A DNA stretch of 64,000 bases from Podospora pseudocomata. Its lineage: Eukaryota; Ascomycota; Sordariomycetes; Sordariales; Podosporaceae. The translations under genes were made by a program, and so were the position numbers. Of the stretch, positions 11,648 to 22,054 are shown piece by piece. The notes beneath the pieces are model-generated. The model was not told where the DNA came from. It saw only the letters and a list, made by a program, of their open reading frames with translations, and searched no databases. Where the stretch lies: NCBI RefSeq assembly GCF_035222375.1, contig NC_085890.1, forward strand, positions 1,860,001-1,924,000. Direction: 5' to 3'. Positions within the stretch are counted from its first letter, which is position 1; the number at the start of each line of letters is the position of its first letter.

Positions 11648-14139
11648 TCACCACGTATCCTCCCAATAAACCACCCTCATCCCCAACCACCTCTCCCCCT
11701 CCTCCCTATCCCTCACAAGCTTCTCGCCCACCAGCACATCAACAAACGCCTTCCTCACCGCAATCGGCATCTTCCCCGCACTCCCACAAACAGCCACCAC
11801 CGGCCCCCGTCTCATCAACCCCGCCACCTCCTTCGCCCTCTTCCTAATCTCATTCTGCACATACCTCTTCCCCCTATCCGGATCCATCTCCTCCACAATC
11901 CCAAACTCCACATTCTCCTCCTCCTCCGTTTTGATCGGCTTCTCCCATACATTCCCCCCCTTCTTCTTCTCCTTCTCCTCCTCCTTCTTCTCCACCGCCA
12001 CCGGCTCCTCCTCATCCCTCGAAAAGCAAGGAAACACCGTCAACCCCTTAATATACTCCCACTCCCCCCCAAAGTGATAATCCCTATCCCTATTCCTCCC
12101 CCCATAAAACAGCACCGTCTCCCCCACCTGAGTATCCACCTCGTACTCCAACCTCTCCTGAATCAACGCCCTAATGGGCGCAATCCCTGTCCCCGTCGCC
12201 ACAGCAATAAGCGGCCTCTGCACCGCCGTCGGCAACGGCATCATCACATTCTCCCCCCTCGACGGGTTGATCCTCACCGTCAAGGGCGTGTCCCTTGCAA
12301 GGTACTTCAAATACCTCGAGCAGAGCCCCTGTCTCGGTTTCCGAATAATGGTCTTGTACTCCACCAGCGCAGCCAGAATCTCAATTCGAAGGGGAAAAAC
12401 AGGTAGAGTCCCGTTCGGGGCGTCAGGGTCGTATTGGTTTTCGGTCAAAGAGGCTCCCCCGTTGCAGACGGAAAAGTCTCGATGGCGAATAACGGGAAAC
12501 AAATCGAGGACTCGCTCGACCGGGATTTTCACGCCGGGAAAGTCAGATAGGAGCTCGAGGATGGTGCGGCGGGGGCGGGAGGTGTAGTCATAGAATTCTT
12601 GCTCGTTGCCCGGGAGGAGGAATTCCCACAGACGCTCGACTTCGTCTCGGTTCTTGGTGAAGAAGGTCAGCTCGCGGATAAAGTTCCGTTTCGGGATGGC
12701 GGTGATGTCGAGGTTGTCTGTCAGAATGTCGCGGAGGGTGGAGGGCTGGCCGTCTACCCTGTCAAAGACACGCTTTGGTTTGTTGGACATGTCCAGGGGT
12801 TTGTCAGCAACGTCGTTCCAGCCCATGAGGTGGATCAGCTCTTGGACGTCCTCGGGGTAGTTCTTCGGGTAGATCGACAGTATCGATTGGCCGCGCATGT
12901 CGCTGACCTTGCTAATGAGTTTCTCGCCACCGTAGACGTCAAAGACAATGTGGCGGACGTCTTGCCAGTGGTCAAAGGGGGTGACTCTGGCGTTGTCAAC
13001 CACTTTGGCGAATACACCTTGAGGAATTGCCAGTCTGGTTGGTAGGGGAGTTCTCGGGCCGACCTTCTTGGTCGTCTCGAGAGAGTACTTGGATGGGTGG
13101 TCTTTAAGGATATTGTTCTTGTCTAGGACGTCGACTGGCGTTCCCGTTCGGATCTCCCAGCTTTGGTCTTCCCGGGCTTCCCAGGCGGGGAAAGTGGCAT
13201 CTTGTCGCTGGTTGTGTTCGAACCGACGCTGGGATAGAGGCGCGGGGTTGTCGACATGGGAGTAAAGGGCGCTTTGGGTGGCGCTTTTGTCTGCTGGAAG
13301 GGGCTCCATTGTCGGCATAACCCGTACTGAATACTTTGGTGGAAGAAGCTGGTCGTTGGGAATGGGCGCTGTTCCTTCGGGAAGTGGGTATTTCTCCAAC
13401 AAAGCGGCCTTGAACTCTTCTTTCCAGGGAAGGTATATGCTGTCGATGCTGTCGATGGTTGCGGTGTATTGTTAGAGATATCGAGTAATCCGTTGAGCTG
13501 CCAATAAAGTTGAGATCAAAGTTGCTTACCCGTTGTTGTGGCGCTCGTCTGCCTCGGCAGCCCTAAAGAACTCTGTTGCCCCAAGCTGCAGGAGCCTCAC
13601 TTGCAACTTCCGTGCTGCCCAGTTGAACCTTCATTGGCAGTTTTGTTAGCAAGTCATGTCCACGACTGAATAACAAGGCAAGCAAACTCACTTTCGATAA
13701 CCGCTGTCACCAAGGCCGAATATCGCAAACTTGACAGGTCCGAGGCAGTTGCTGTTATTGAGTTTCTCTCGCCTAAGATTTTTCCAGAAATTTAGAGTAT
13801 TTGTGGGCATGTCACCTTGCCCAGTTGTGGAAGTTACAAAGACCACCAGTGAGACTTTCAAGAGGTCTGACTGCAAGGTGAGTGGAGAGTCAGTCGGGGT
13901 CTTCAAGTGAATAGAGTGTGAAGTTGCTCCCATGGGCATTGACCAACCAGTTTGAAGCTATCCATCTCATCCATCCTGGTATGAAAGTGCAGCCTCCGTG
14001 CCATGTCCTCGAGCTCTATTGCGATTTCCTCCGCATTTCCTGTCTCTGAGCCGTAAAGGATGGCCATGCTCCTCCCCTCGATTTCAACGGGCGATGCCAG
14101 TTGCGCCATCTTGGCCGGGCTCTCCACTTGTACACTCAT
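11648..14139 (-). CDS. TAH18: NADPH-dependent diflavin reductase Tah18 (cytosolic Fe-S assembly)
   Basis: Exons are 14139..13948, 13870..13692, 13628..13530 and 13448..11648, giving 756 residues. The order is a flavodoxin-like FMN domain (LYGSETGNAEE at about 28-38, then TSTTGQGDMP and GLGDSGYRKFNW), a linker, an FAD-binding module with the RDFS motif (VIRHRDFSVCNG), and an NADPH domain with ATGTGIAPIRALIQ. It ends in VYWEDTW, where the terminal aromatic residue stacks on flavin in this family. Tah18/NDOR1 passes electrons from NADPH to Dre2 at the start of the cytosolic iron-sulfur assembly pathway. A Lys/Glu-rich insertion (VEKKEEEKEKKKGG) in the NADPH domain makes the protein longer than most orthologues. 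The first donor (GTTGGT) and the third acceptor (GAAG) are non-ideal, but frame and conserved sequence match across every junction. Confidence 0.93.
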
Positions 14140-16724
14140 AGTATACCTTTGGATAGCGAGTCCGTCAAGATGACCGAGAATGCTGCTGGGTTGAGTGCTA
14201 ATCTTCGAGTTTATATGTTACTTGTGACTGAGCTTGCCGCCCAAAAAATCGTAAGAGATGCTGAGTCATAAAATCTCCAAGCTTGATTCTTGAATGTGCG
14301 ATGTCGTCTAATATCCGGTATTGTAAGTTGAATTAAACTTGGTCAATGGTGGTTGTAGAACTACAGAATGGTTTTATTGATTGATAAGGCTGAGCAGGAG
14401 CTTGAATGTGAGATCTCCGTGGTTTATCGGATCGGTCCCGAAACCGGCCCGGCCCAGCTTTCGTCCCGCTATCCTGGAGCTTTGTTCCCGGATCGGACCT
14501 CCGAACATCGGGTTCCTTGCCGTCATTTGGGAGCATCTCCAGCTCGGCTCAAATTCCAAGAACAGAGGCCGTGCTTCTCCGCCTCCGTCTTCAAACACCC
14601 TGAGCGCAAGGACTCCATTCTCAGGGGCGAGTTTGCCATTCTCAGGTGATGTGATGTTGGACAATGCTCGAATCAAGGCTGGGGGCAATGAGGGGCAACG
14701 GGCAGCAATGAGGTCAAAAGCGGAGCCCGTTTATGGAGAGGTGGACACATGATAAACATCGCCGGCGCCGTGGTTCAGCTTCTTTGCAAATACAGCCTGA
14801 CAGCCAAGATGTGCCCCTATTTCTATGGTCAGAGGGTTGCCCCTTTTTCTAATCTGGCTGTACACCTCAGCTGCATACGCATAAACAACCAGTGCAGAAT
14901 CGCCGTGTCAAAGCACCAGTGAACGGACAGGATAGGGGCGGTGTGGATGGAAGCGTCTGGAAGCTGCCCTTGCCTCTCACCCTGTCGACCAAGGGCCCAG
15001 TGCCAATTTCCCCGCTAAAACGCCTGTCATGCCAACCCTGCCCTTGCGGGCCACTAACAGCAAAAGGGGCATCAGCCAATCGGGCGCCGTTGTGTCATCG
15101 CATTTGGCACAATATCTCTTGTTTCCATTTTTCATGTGTGCGTCGTCAACCGCTGCATATATCTCTTCAGAAAAAGAGAGAGGTGCAGGCTGGCGATCAG
15201 CATGATCTCTGATCACCAACTCTCCCGTTGCCGAGCTGGTTAGGCATGGACCAGGCCTCTCTTTGCGTTTCCCGCAGCCGGGCGGGCCCCAAACTGAATT
15301 GGGCTTGTTCGCCCAAGCTCCCGGGTGGAATGAACCAAGACCAGACAAGGGTTTGTCTCCGAGCCCGCCAAGGCCGTCGATGATCTCAAACCTCCAGCTT
15401 CCCATGAGTTGTTATATACAGCTGGATGGATGGCTTTAAAACACACGATGGAGACTACAATGCAGCTCATGGGTGGTTTGTTTATTCAGCATACCGGATC
15501 GATCTTCTTGGGTATATATATGCATTTATAATCATCTTCCACCAACACTGGCCCCCTGATAGAGCTGCCCAGGGCTCATGATTCATTTCCGTTTGGTGCA
15601 ACCTCAACCGTGCACCAGGAAGAGAGAGAGCGAGGGTGGTGCTGGTAGAGCCACGACACTACGGATATCGTCAACTAGCTTTGTATCATGACATCGACAC
15701 TACACTCTTGTTGGTGAAGTGTCTATCTGAACACAGCCTCTGTATCTCGATGTCCATGTGGTGAGTAGAGTAGGTGCTCTTTCCGAGATGGAAATTCGTC
15801 TGATGTTCGCCGTGGCTCCAGATAATACGATGGTCCAGAGCCACTTTCCTATTCAGTCAATGACAATAGATCTCCTGAGCTTTGAGTGAAATCCGGAGCA
15901 CGGGCCCCATTGAATGAGGGGAGGGTTTTGAGATATATACTTTCCCTCTTCGACTTTGAAACTCTGAGGCTCATCACTTGACTTGGAATTTAAAAACCCA
16001 CACAGAAACGACAACCGCCAAAAACCTACTAAGCTAAACAATAAGTTGAGCTTCCTGCCCCGCGCCAAACCCACGGAACCGAACCACACCAAGACAAAAC
16101 ACACCGTATTTTCTGTTTTCTCGACACAAACAAATAGTGAAGATCACCTATTGAGGTATGTACCTGCTAGACCTACGTGTTTCCACATCACCATATACAA
16201 CACATCTTCATCGACGAGTCTTGTCGTCTTTCGTCCTTCCTCCTTCCCCCAGAAGTTCTGGTGGTGGGGCGCAGCACCACTTCACCACGCACCCCTGCCT
16301 TTGACTGCTGCCCTGCACTTTCCCTGGGCCCCACCTCCGTCTCCCACCCCCCCAGGCAATTGCTGTTCAGGCCAGGTACGTACCGCCGCCACGCCTGCCA
16401 CTCGGCCGCTTGCGAAAAATTATTTGAATTTTGGCCGCGCCGACTCACAGCTCTCCCCCTTCTTCCCTCTCCCCACGTCAACCACCAAGGATCGCTACAG
16501 CTTCAACCTTCGTCAACCACACCTCTCAAGACCTCTAGGGCTCCAAGCTACCCTATTCTAACTCCCCCCCAGACCCAGAGTCCAATTCTAATACTCGTTC
16601 CGTGAACGTCTCCCTCCATCACTACCTGACGCTTCACCCGTTGCCTTGCTCAACGAGTCATCACCCGTCACATCAACTTGTGGATCGACTCCATCAACAC
16701 CAACCGACATCCTTATCAATCACC
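14140..16724. other. 2.6-kb divergent intergenic region
   Basis: This region separates TAH18 (minus) from the RRM gene (plus). Frames here, for example 14381-14752, have no recognisable domain. The part after about 16180 is C/T-rich, as expected for the long 5' leader of the downstream RRM gene. I see no RNA gene. Confidence 0.5.
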
Positions 16725-18325
16725 ATGTCTACCGTCGTGGAGAAAGTTGCTGACGCTGCTGCCGCGGCCGTCAATGACGTTACCAACGCTCTGGCCAACA
16801 CCTCTATCACTGGCAAGACAGACGACAAGTCTGCCAACAACAACGATGCCGTCCTTGCCAGCGCTGCTGAAGGTCGCCGCCTGTACATCGGCAACCTTGC
16901 CTACGCGACAACGGAGGGGGAGTTGAAGGAATTCTTCAAGGGCTACCTTGTGTAAGTTTGTTTGCTTTTTTTTTCTTTGTTCACACATGCATTGGTTGCC
17001 GTCAAGCACAGTGTCCGGGTCGACTCGAGTCGAGTTGCGCTTGGTGATGTTTGTTTCCTGGTGTTGTTATTGTCGTTGCTGCTTGACCGCTGCTTCGCTT
17101 GATGCCTGGTCCTGCCACTCCACCGCTGGCCACGTCTACCTTGCACCAGCACCATGGCCTCATGCGGCCCATAGCTCAGTGGGCTAGACCACGCCTGTTC
17201 CCCGCAGCCGGTCAAGCTTGGCCGTCCCTCATTGTTGACAAGCACTTTGTTTTGAGCCATCGCTGACGATGTATCGCCTCATGCAGTGAGTCCGTTTCTA
17301 TCCCAAAGAACCCTCGCACCGACCGCCCCGTCGGCTATGCCTTCGTCGACCTCTCTACCCCCAGCGAAGCTGAGCGCGCCATTGCTGAGCTCTCCGGCAA
17401 GGAGATCCTGGAGCGTAAGGTCTCTGTTCAGCTCGCTCGCAAGCCCGAGGCCAACGAGAAGACTGAGGGTGCCGGCGAGGGCACCAACGCTGATGGCACG
17501 CGCCGCCGCCAGTCTACCCGTGGTCGTGGCCGCGCTGGCCGTGGCCGTGGTGGACGCGCTCGCGCTGGCCGTGGCAGTGACGTAAGTTGTTGTCTTCGAG
17601 CTCAGTGCATGAGAGCTATCTCAAGCTAACACTTTTGCTCAGGACGAGAAGAAGGAGGACGGTGCTACCTCGGGCGACGCCGCTGAGATTGCCGCCGATA
17701 CTCAGGTTCAGCCCCTGAAGGACATCACCAACGAAGCCAACACTAACCAGGACAAGTCTGGCAAGAACCAGGCTCGCGCTGCCCGTGAGCGTCGTGAGCG
17801 TGGTCCCCCCGCCGATGGCATTCCTTCCAAGACCAAGGTCATGGTCGCCAACCTCCCCTACGACCTGACCGAGGAGAAAGTTTGTGATTACCGTCCCGGT
17901 TTCTTGTGTGCAACATGCTAACCCCCTTCCAGCTCAAGGAACTCTTTGCTGCCTACCAGCCCTTGTCCGCCAAGATCGCTCTTCGCCCCATCCCCCGCTT
18001 CATGATCAAGAAGCTCCAGGCCCGTGGTGAGCCGCGCAAGGGACGTGGCTTCGGCTTCGTCACCTTGGCTTCCGAGGAGTTGCAGCAGAAGGCCGTTGCT
18101 GAAATGAACGGCAAGGACATCGATGGCCGTGAGATCGCCGTCAAGGTCGCCATCGACAGCCCCGACAAGACTGACGATGACGTTCACGGTGCTCACGAGG
18201 CCGGCGAGAAGACCGAGGGTACTACTCAGGAGCAGGCTCCTGTTGCCCCGGCGGCTGTTGCTACCCCTGCCCCTGCCCCGGCGGCTGCCACGCCCGCAGC
18301 TGCTCCTGCCACCACCACTGCTTAA
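16725..18325 (+). CDS. Sbp1-like RNA-binding protein, RRM - RG-rich - RRM
   Basis: Exons are 16725..16951, 17287..17581, 17643..17879 and 17933..18325, giving 383 residues. RRM1 spans about residues 52-128 (RNP2 LYIGNL, RNP1-like VGYAFVDL). An RG-rich block at about 150-173 (RGRGRAGRGRGGRARAGRG) follows. RRM2 at about 233-335 has VMVANLPYDLTEEK and RGFGFVTL. The C-terminus is Ala/Pro low complexity. The same order (two RRMs flanking an RGG/RG block) occurs in yeast Sbp1, a translational repressor and P-body factor that binds eIF4G; that role is inference here. The first intron is 335 nt, unusually long for this window, and interrupts RRM1. The others are 53-61 nt. Confidence 0.9.
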
Positions 18326-19318
18326 AAATGCTCAACCCTTGATGAGCATGGGGACGCAAGACGATATCGGCGGAGATGATGATGATGACTTCGTTATCTT
18401 TACCCGACTATCTTCTTAATCGTATGTATTAACTTTTTTGCGGTTGCATTTTTCACGACAGGGAATGGGTGGATGATTTCGGTTATGGTTAGAGATGAAA
18501 ATGAAGCGGCAGATGAAATAGTTTCCTGGGCGTCTGGTTCGAGGTTGGGGTTTCATAAGGGCTCCATTCACGGTTGAGACAACAGGAGGAGAATTATCTC
18601 GGCTTTGGCACACGAATACTCATTAATTTTCATGACCTCTTTGCCTGATTTTTTGGTGGAGTAGACGACATTTGATTCTGCGCAGTTCATCGGGTGGTGT
18701 ACTATGGACATGTATGTATGTAGTGATGAGGCCAAAATGGGATCTCGGGATGAGTGAAGGAAAAGTTGTTCTTTTGCAATATCATGACGACGGTGCCTGG
18801 AATGGTGTTGTGGTGGTTGTGAGCATTCCTGCAGGGGCACGGGATGGAACAGTTTGGCGCCCAGAGTTCCAGAACAAAATTGATGGCACTGTCACTTGCA
18901 GCCTCACGGCGGCTGTTCACCATAATTTTTATTGTATGGAACCATCACCGATCAACTCTCCCTTACTTTCAGGTAAAGGTAGTGAGTGCTGAGAGTGAGA
19001 GTTGTGGAGCGTTGTGTGGGGGGTGGTGAGTGGTGAAAGTGAGAGTTATAGATGGTGGGAGTTTGGGTGGTGAGAATTGTAGATGATCGAAGTAATGGGG
19101 GGTGGTAAAAGTGAGTGCTATGGGTGGTGAGAGGTGTGTGGTGAGGGTTGATCAACTCTGATTTGGTGAGTAGTCCAATTTCTGCCTCACTATTCGGAAG
19201 AGGTTTATGGGACGTTTGAAGCGGAGGCTGTATGTTGTCTTGCTGCGTCCGTAGAAGTTTCTTGACTCTGTCATTGCCCAACTCGGGCGAGGAGTTGGAG
19301 CTTTGACGGGTGGGAGGG
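18326..19318. other. 3' flank of the RRM gene and G/T-rich low-complexity tract
   Basis: No gene is supported. From about 18975 to 19160 the plus strand is a run of diverged GTGAGTG / GGTGGTGAG / GTGAGAGTT words, purine- and T-rich and almost free of C. It lies just before the broken coiled-coil gene and may be its decayed 5' flank or an imperfect satellite. Confidence 0.5.
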
Positions 19319-20849
19319 ATGGGCCTGAGGAAGATCGTGGTGTTGTTGTGGATACCAAAGGACGAACTGGAGATGGAGAGTCTCAAGGGTGGGGTGGGGG
19401 GTGAGAGGGCTGAAGGAAAAGAATGAGGCGCTTGAGGGGGCGAAGGAGGCTCTTGGGAAGGAGAAGTCGGCTCTCGAAAATGAAAACTCGACTCCCGGAA
19501 CTGCACTGAATAGGGTCGAGAAGGACAACACCCGGCTCAAGGACGCCTACAAAGCGCTGCTGGAGAAGGACGATGCACGGGCGGAGGAGTATGACAAGCT
19601 GTCTGATGAGAACTCTGCACTTGAAGCTCGCCTTAGGGTGTTGGAGGCTGCGAAGCGGGAGGTGGAAAAGGAGCTTCGGTTGATGACTGAGGATTGTGAG
19701 CGGCAGGTCAGGGGTTGTGGATGGGCTCGTTAAGGAAAACGAAAGCCTTGCTGCCCAGGCTGAGGAGCTTACCCAACAGAACGGAACGTTGCGAGGAAAG
19801 AATGCTGCGCTTGAAGATGAGAAGGCGGATCTTGAGAGTGAGATTGATGTTTTGCAAGGGAATAATGACAGCCGGATGGAAGGGAATGTTGATATTGGGG
19901 CTGCGAATGCGAAACTTGAGTTGGATAATGCGAACCTTGGTGCGGCCCTTCAAGGATATGAGAGGCCGATTGGAAGGCAAAAATGAGATGGTTTCCAACC
20001 TCGAAAGGGACCTCACCAAGGCGACTGCTGACAATTCGAACATTCGTAAGAAGTTGGACGATGTGAAGATGGGGCAGCGGGCTGCTATGGATGATCTGCG
20101 CAGGGAGAAAGCCAAGGTGATGGAGGACAACAAGTTGACTGAGCGGGTACTGCGGGCGGAAATATCCAGCCTCAAGTCGGAGCTACAAGCTCTGGAGGAG
20201 TAGAAGGAGGAGCTTCGCAGGTCGTTCAGGGATTGTCAGAGTTCTCTCTCGGACAGCACTGAGAAGGTGTCAGCCCTGGAGTCTGATGTTGTCATGAATA
20301 ATAAGAAGCTCGCCATGGTCAAGAATTCGCTCGCTAAGGAGAAGGGCGCCCGGGCGGAGCTTGTGGGTGATTTGAAAGAGGAGCGGTCGAACCACCAGAA
20401 CACAAGAACCGCCCTTGCTACGGAGCAGACGAACCACAGGAATACGACCAATGCCCTCGCGACTGAGAAGATGAACCACAAGGCGACCGTAGATGCCTTA
20501 GCCGCCCGGCGGAACGCCCACCAGAAGACGATGAGCTTCTTGGCATCGGAGCAGGCAAATCATCGTAATACAGCCAACTCGCTCTCGTCGGTGAAGTCAC
20601 AGCTTAAAACGGCCAACAACACCATAACTTCACTGCGCGTCTCGGGTTCACACGAGAAATGTGTTGTCATGAGCGGGGTGGAAAGGCTCATGGAGCGTTA
20701 CGGGAGACCCTTTGACAGGTACGAGAATCCACTTCCTCGAATTGGGAAAGACGTGGTACGACTGGCCGTACCCCGAAGGCTTGACCCAGAGGGCTAGCGG
20801 CAAGTGGGTGGTCGAATGGCGCGGGGAGATATATGTCGATAGTGACTAG
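19319..20849 (+). pseudogene. broken long coiled-coil protein gene
   Basis: Three frames in succession encode one continuous coiled-coil-like protein rich in Glu, Lys, Leu and Ala (for example LKEKNEALEGAKEALGKEKS, then LVKENESLAAQAEELTQQNG, then VSNLERDLTKATADNSNIRK). Near-repeats of NHRNT/NHQNT/NHKAT and ALATEQ/ALATEK lie at about 20390-20560. The reading shifts frame near 19710, again near 19950, meets an in-frame TAG at 20201-20203, and shifts once more at a GGGG run at 20675-20678. After that it continues as a non-coil C-terminus (WYDWPYPEGLTQ...GKWVVEWRGEIYVDSD) ending at 20849. No plausible introns remove these breaks. The start is uncertain: 19319 is one candidate ATG, but that frame does not join cleanly. 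Two breaks sit in G runs, so sequencing error could explain those two but not the TAG. The intact function is unknown. Confidence 0.65.
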
Positions 20850-20954
20850 TTTGAGGGATGTACGTAGGTAGTTGGGTACATAGTAATGGGTGCGGTCTCT
20901 GTCTTTGATGGTCTGGGGGGTGGCTGTGGAGCTCGATTCAGGGGTTCAGGGGTC

Positions 20955-21160
20955 ATTCATGTGGAAGAGTGCTCAGTTGCCCTGCACTTTTTACCCTGGG
21001 TACAGACATCTCATTGGGTTTCTCTCTTCAAATTTCAGGCCTTGCGCCTGTGCAGGCAGTTTTGCCTGGCATTCTGATCAGGGAGAGGAGAGAAGAGTTT
21101 GATATGGCTTGCGAACTCCTGCAGTGATGTTATGTTATTCTCGCAGTCGATTGATTGGAC
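20955..21160 (+). repeat. diverged direct repeat, copy 1
   Basis: The core (about 20965-21156) aligns with 21383-21566. Shared words include AAGAGTGCTCA, TTCTGATCAGGGA, CTTGCGA and TTATTCTCGCAGT followed by GATTGAT. Many differences are C/T or A/G transitions. It lies just downstream of the broken coiled-coil gene. Confidence 0.7.
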
Positions 21161-21166
21161 ACCCTA

Positions 21167-21365
21167 CCCACAAAATAATTGACACAGCGACAGTAAGTTG
21201 ACCTATATTATTACTATGAACCATGCCTTGAAGGATATTTACCAGGCCTTTAAACACAATTAACAGCCCTTTAGAGATATTTAGAAGGCCTAATAACTAT
21301 CCTTCAAGGCATCAATTACAATATGATATGGGTTAACCTACTTGTGTACATCAACTATTTTGTGG
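21167..21365. mobile_element. MITE-like foldback element flanked by TA
   Basis: The two halves are imperfect inverted repeats. The left end reads CCCACAAAATAATTGA. The right end read in reverse is CCACAAAATAGTTGA. Both arms carry ATGCCTTGAAGGATA and AGGCCTT toward the centre. The dinucleotide TA abuts each end (21165-21166 and 21366-21367), fitting a Tc1/mariner-type target duplication. The 199-bp size, A/T-rich content and absence of coding capacity fit a non-autonomous MITE. The family is not identified. Confidence 0.75.
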
Positions 21366-21372
21366 TAAACGT

Positions 21373-21567
21373 GGCTACGTATAAGAGTGCTCAACTGCCT
21401 TACATTTCACCTTGAACAAACTCATCGCTTTCATCTCTTCAATGACCAGCTCACTGTACTCGTGAAGATGGCGTTCTGGCTTCTGATCAGGGAAAGGGGA
21501 GAAGCGTTTGACATGTAGCTTGCGAGCTCCTGCCACGAGGTCCTGTTATTCTCGCAGTTGATTGATA
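21373..21567 (+). repeat. diverged direct repeat, copy 2
   Basis: Partner of the copy at 20955-21160, by eye roughly two-thirds to three-quarters identical, and separated from it by the MITE-like element. It is slightly more A/T-rich in its 5' third. Differences such as TGCACT against TACATT are transitions and could reflect RIP. Confidence 0.7.
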
Positions 21568-21710
21568 AAGTTGGTGGTAGGATGTCGCGGCCAGGGGAAG
21601 TGGGGCTGGCCACTGATACAAGAGATGAATTAAGAATCGATGGTCGGAGCTCTGCTGTCTTTGTTAGAAGTGTAAACTTCTTCGCCAAATACTGTGTCAT
21701 CGGACATTAT

Positions 21711-21729
21711 TAGCTACCTTAGGTAGCTA
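21711..21729. repeat. 19-bp perfect palindrome
   Basis: TAGCTACC and GGTAGCTA are perfect inverse complements around a TTA centre. A T-rich run follows from 21741 to about 21772. The function is unknown. Confidence 0.8.
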
Positions 21730-22054
21730 GCACTGGCAGGTTTTTTTTTTTTATTTTTTTTATTTTTTTTTTTAACACACCGGAGCCGATTCGTGGCTTT
21801 TTTAGGTGGTGCCGTGCGGTAGGTTGGGCGGGAGCTGTTCAATTTCGCGGGCTGGAACTCAAGCGACACGGCCGCCCTTTTTCCCCGTTTGGTTTCAAAC
21901 GCCACGCGACAACTTCCGACTGCTTTCTTTTGCAACACACCGACTGTGATGCAACGCAACGAACCCCCCCCAATAAATAACGACGAGAATTGATTGCAAA
22001 CATTGCCGAAACAACAGAACAGTACAGAGGGAAACAAATACAGAAGGAAGCAAG

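Noticed and set aside
11501-12406. 301-codon plus-strand open frame opposite TAH18, very Pro/His/Leu-rich
   Set aside because: It is the complement of the TAH18 C-terminal coding region; the odd composition results from the strong G-richness of that region.
17160-17225. tRNA-like stretch (TAGCTCAGTGGGCTAGA) inside the first intron of the Sbp1-like gene
   Set aside because: It matches an A-box and D-arm start, but no B-box (GGTTCGANTCC) or matching acceptor stem follows within tRNA length, so it is probably chance.
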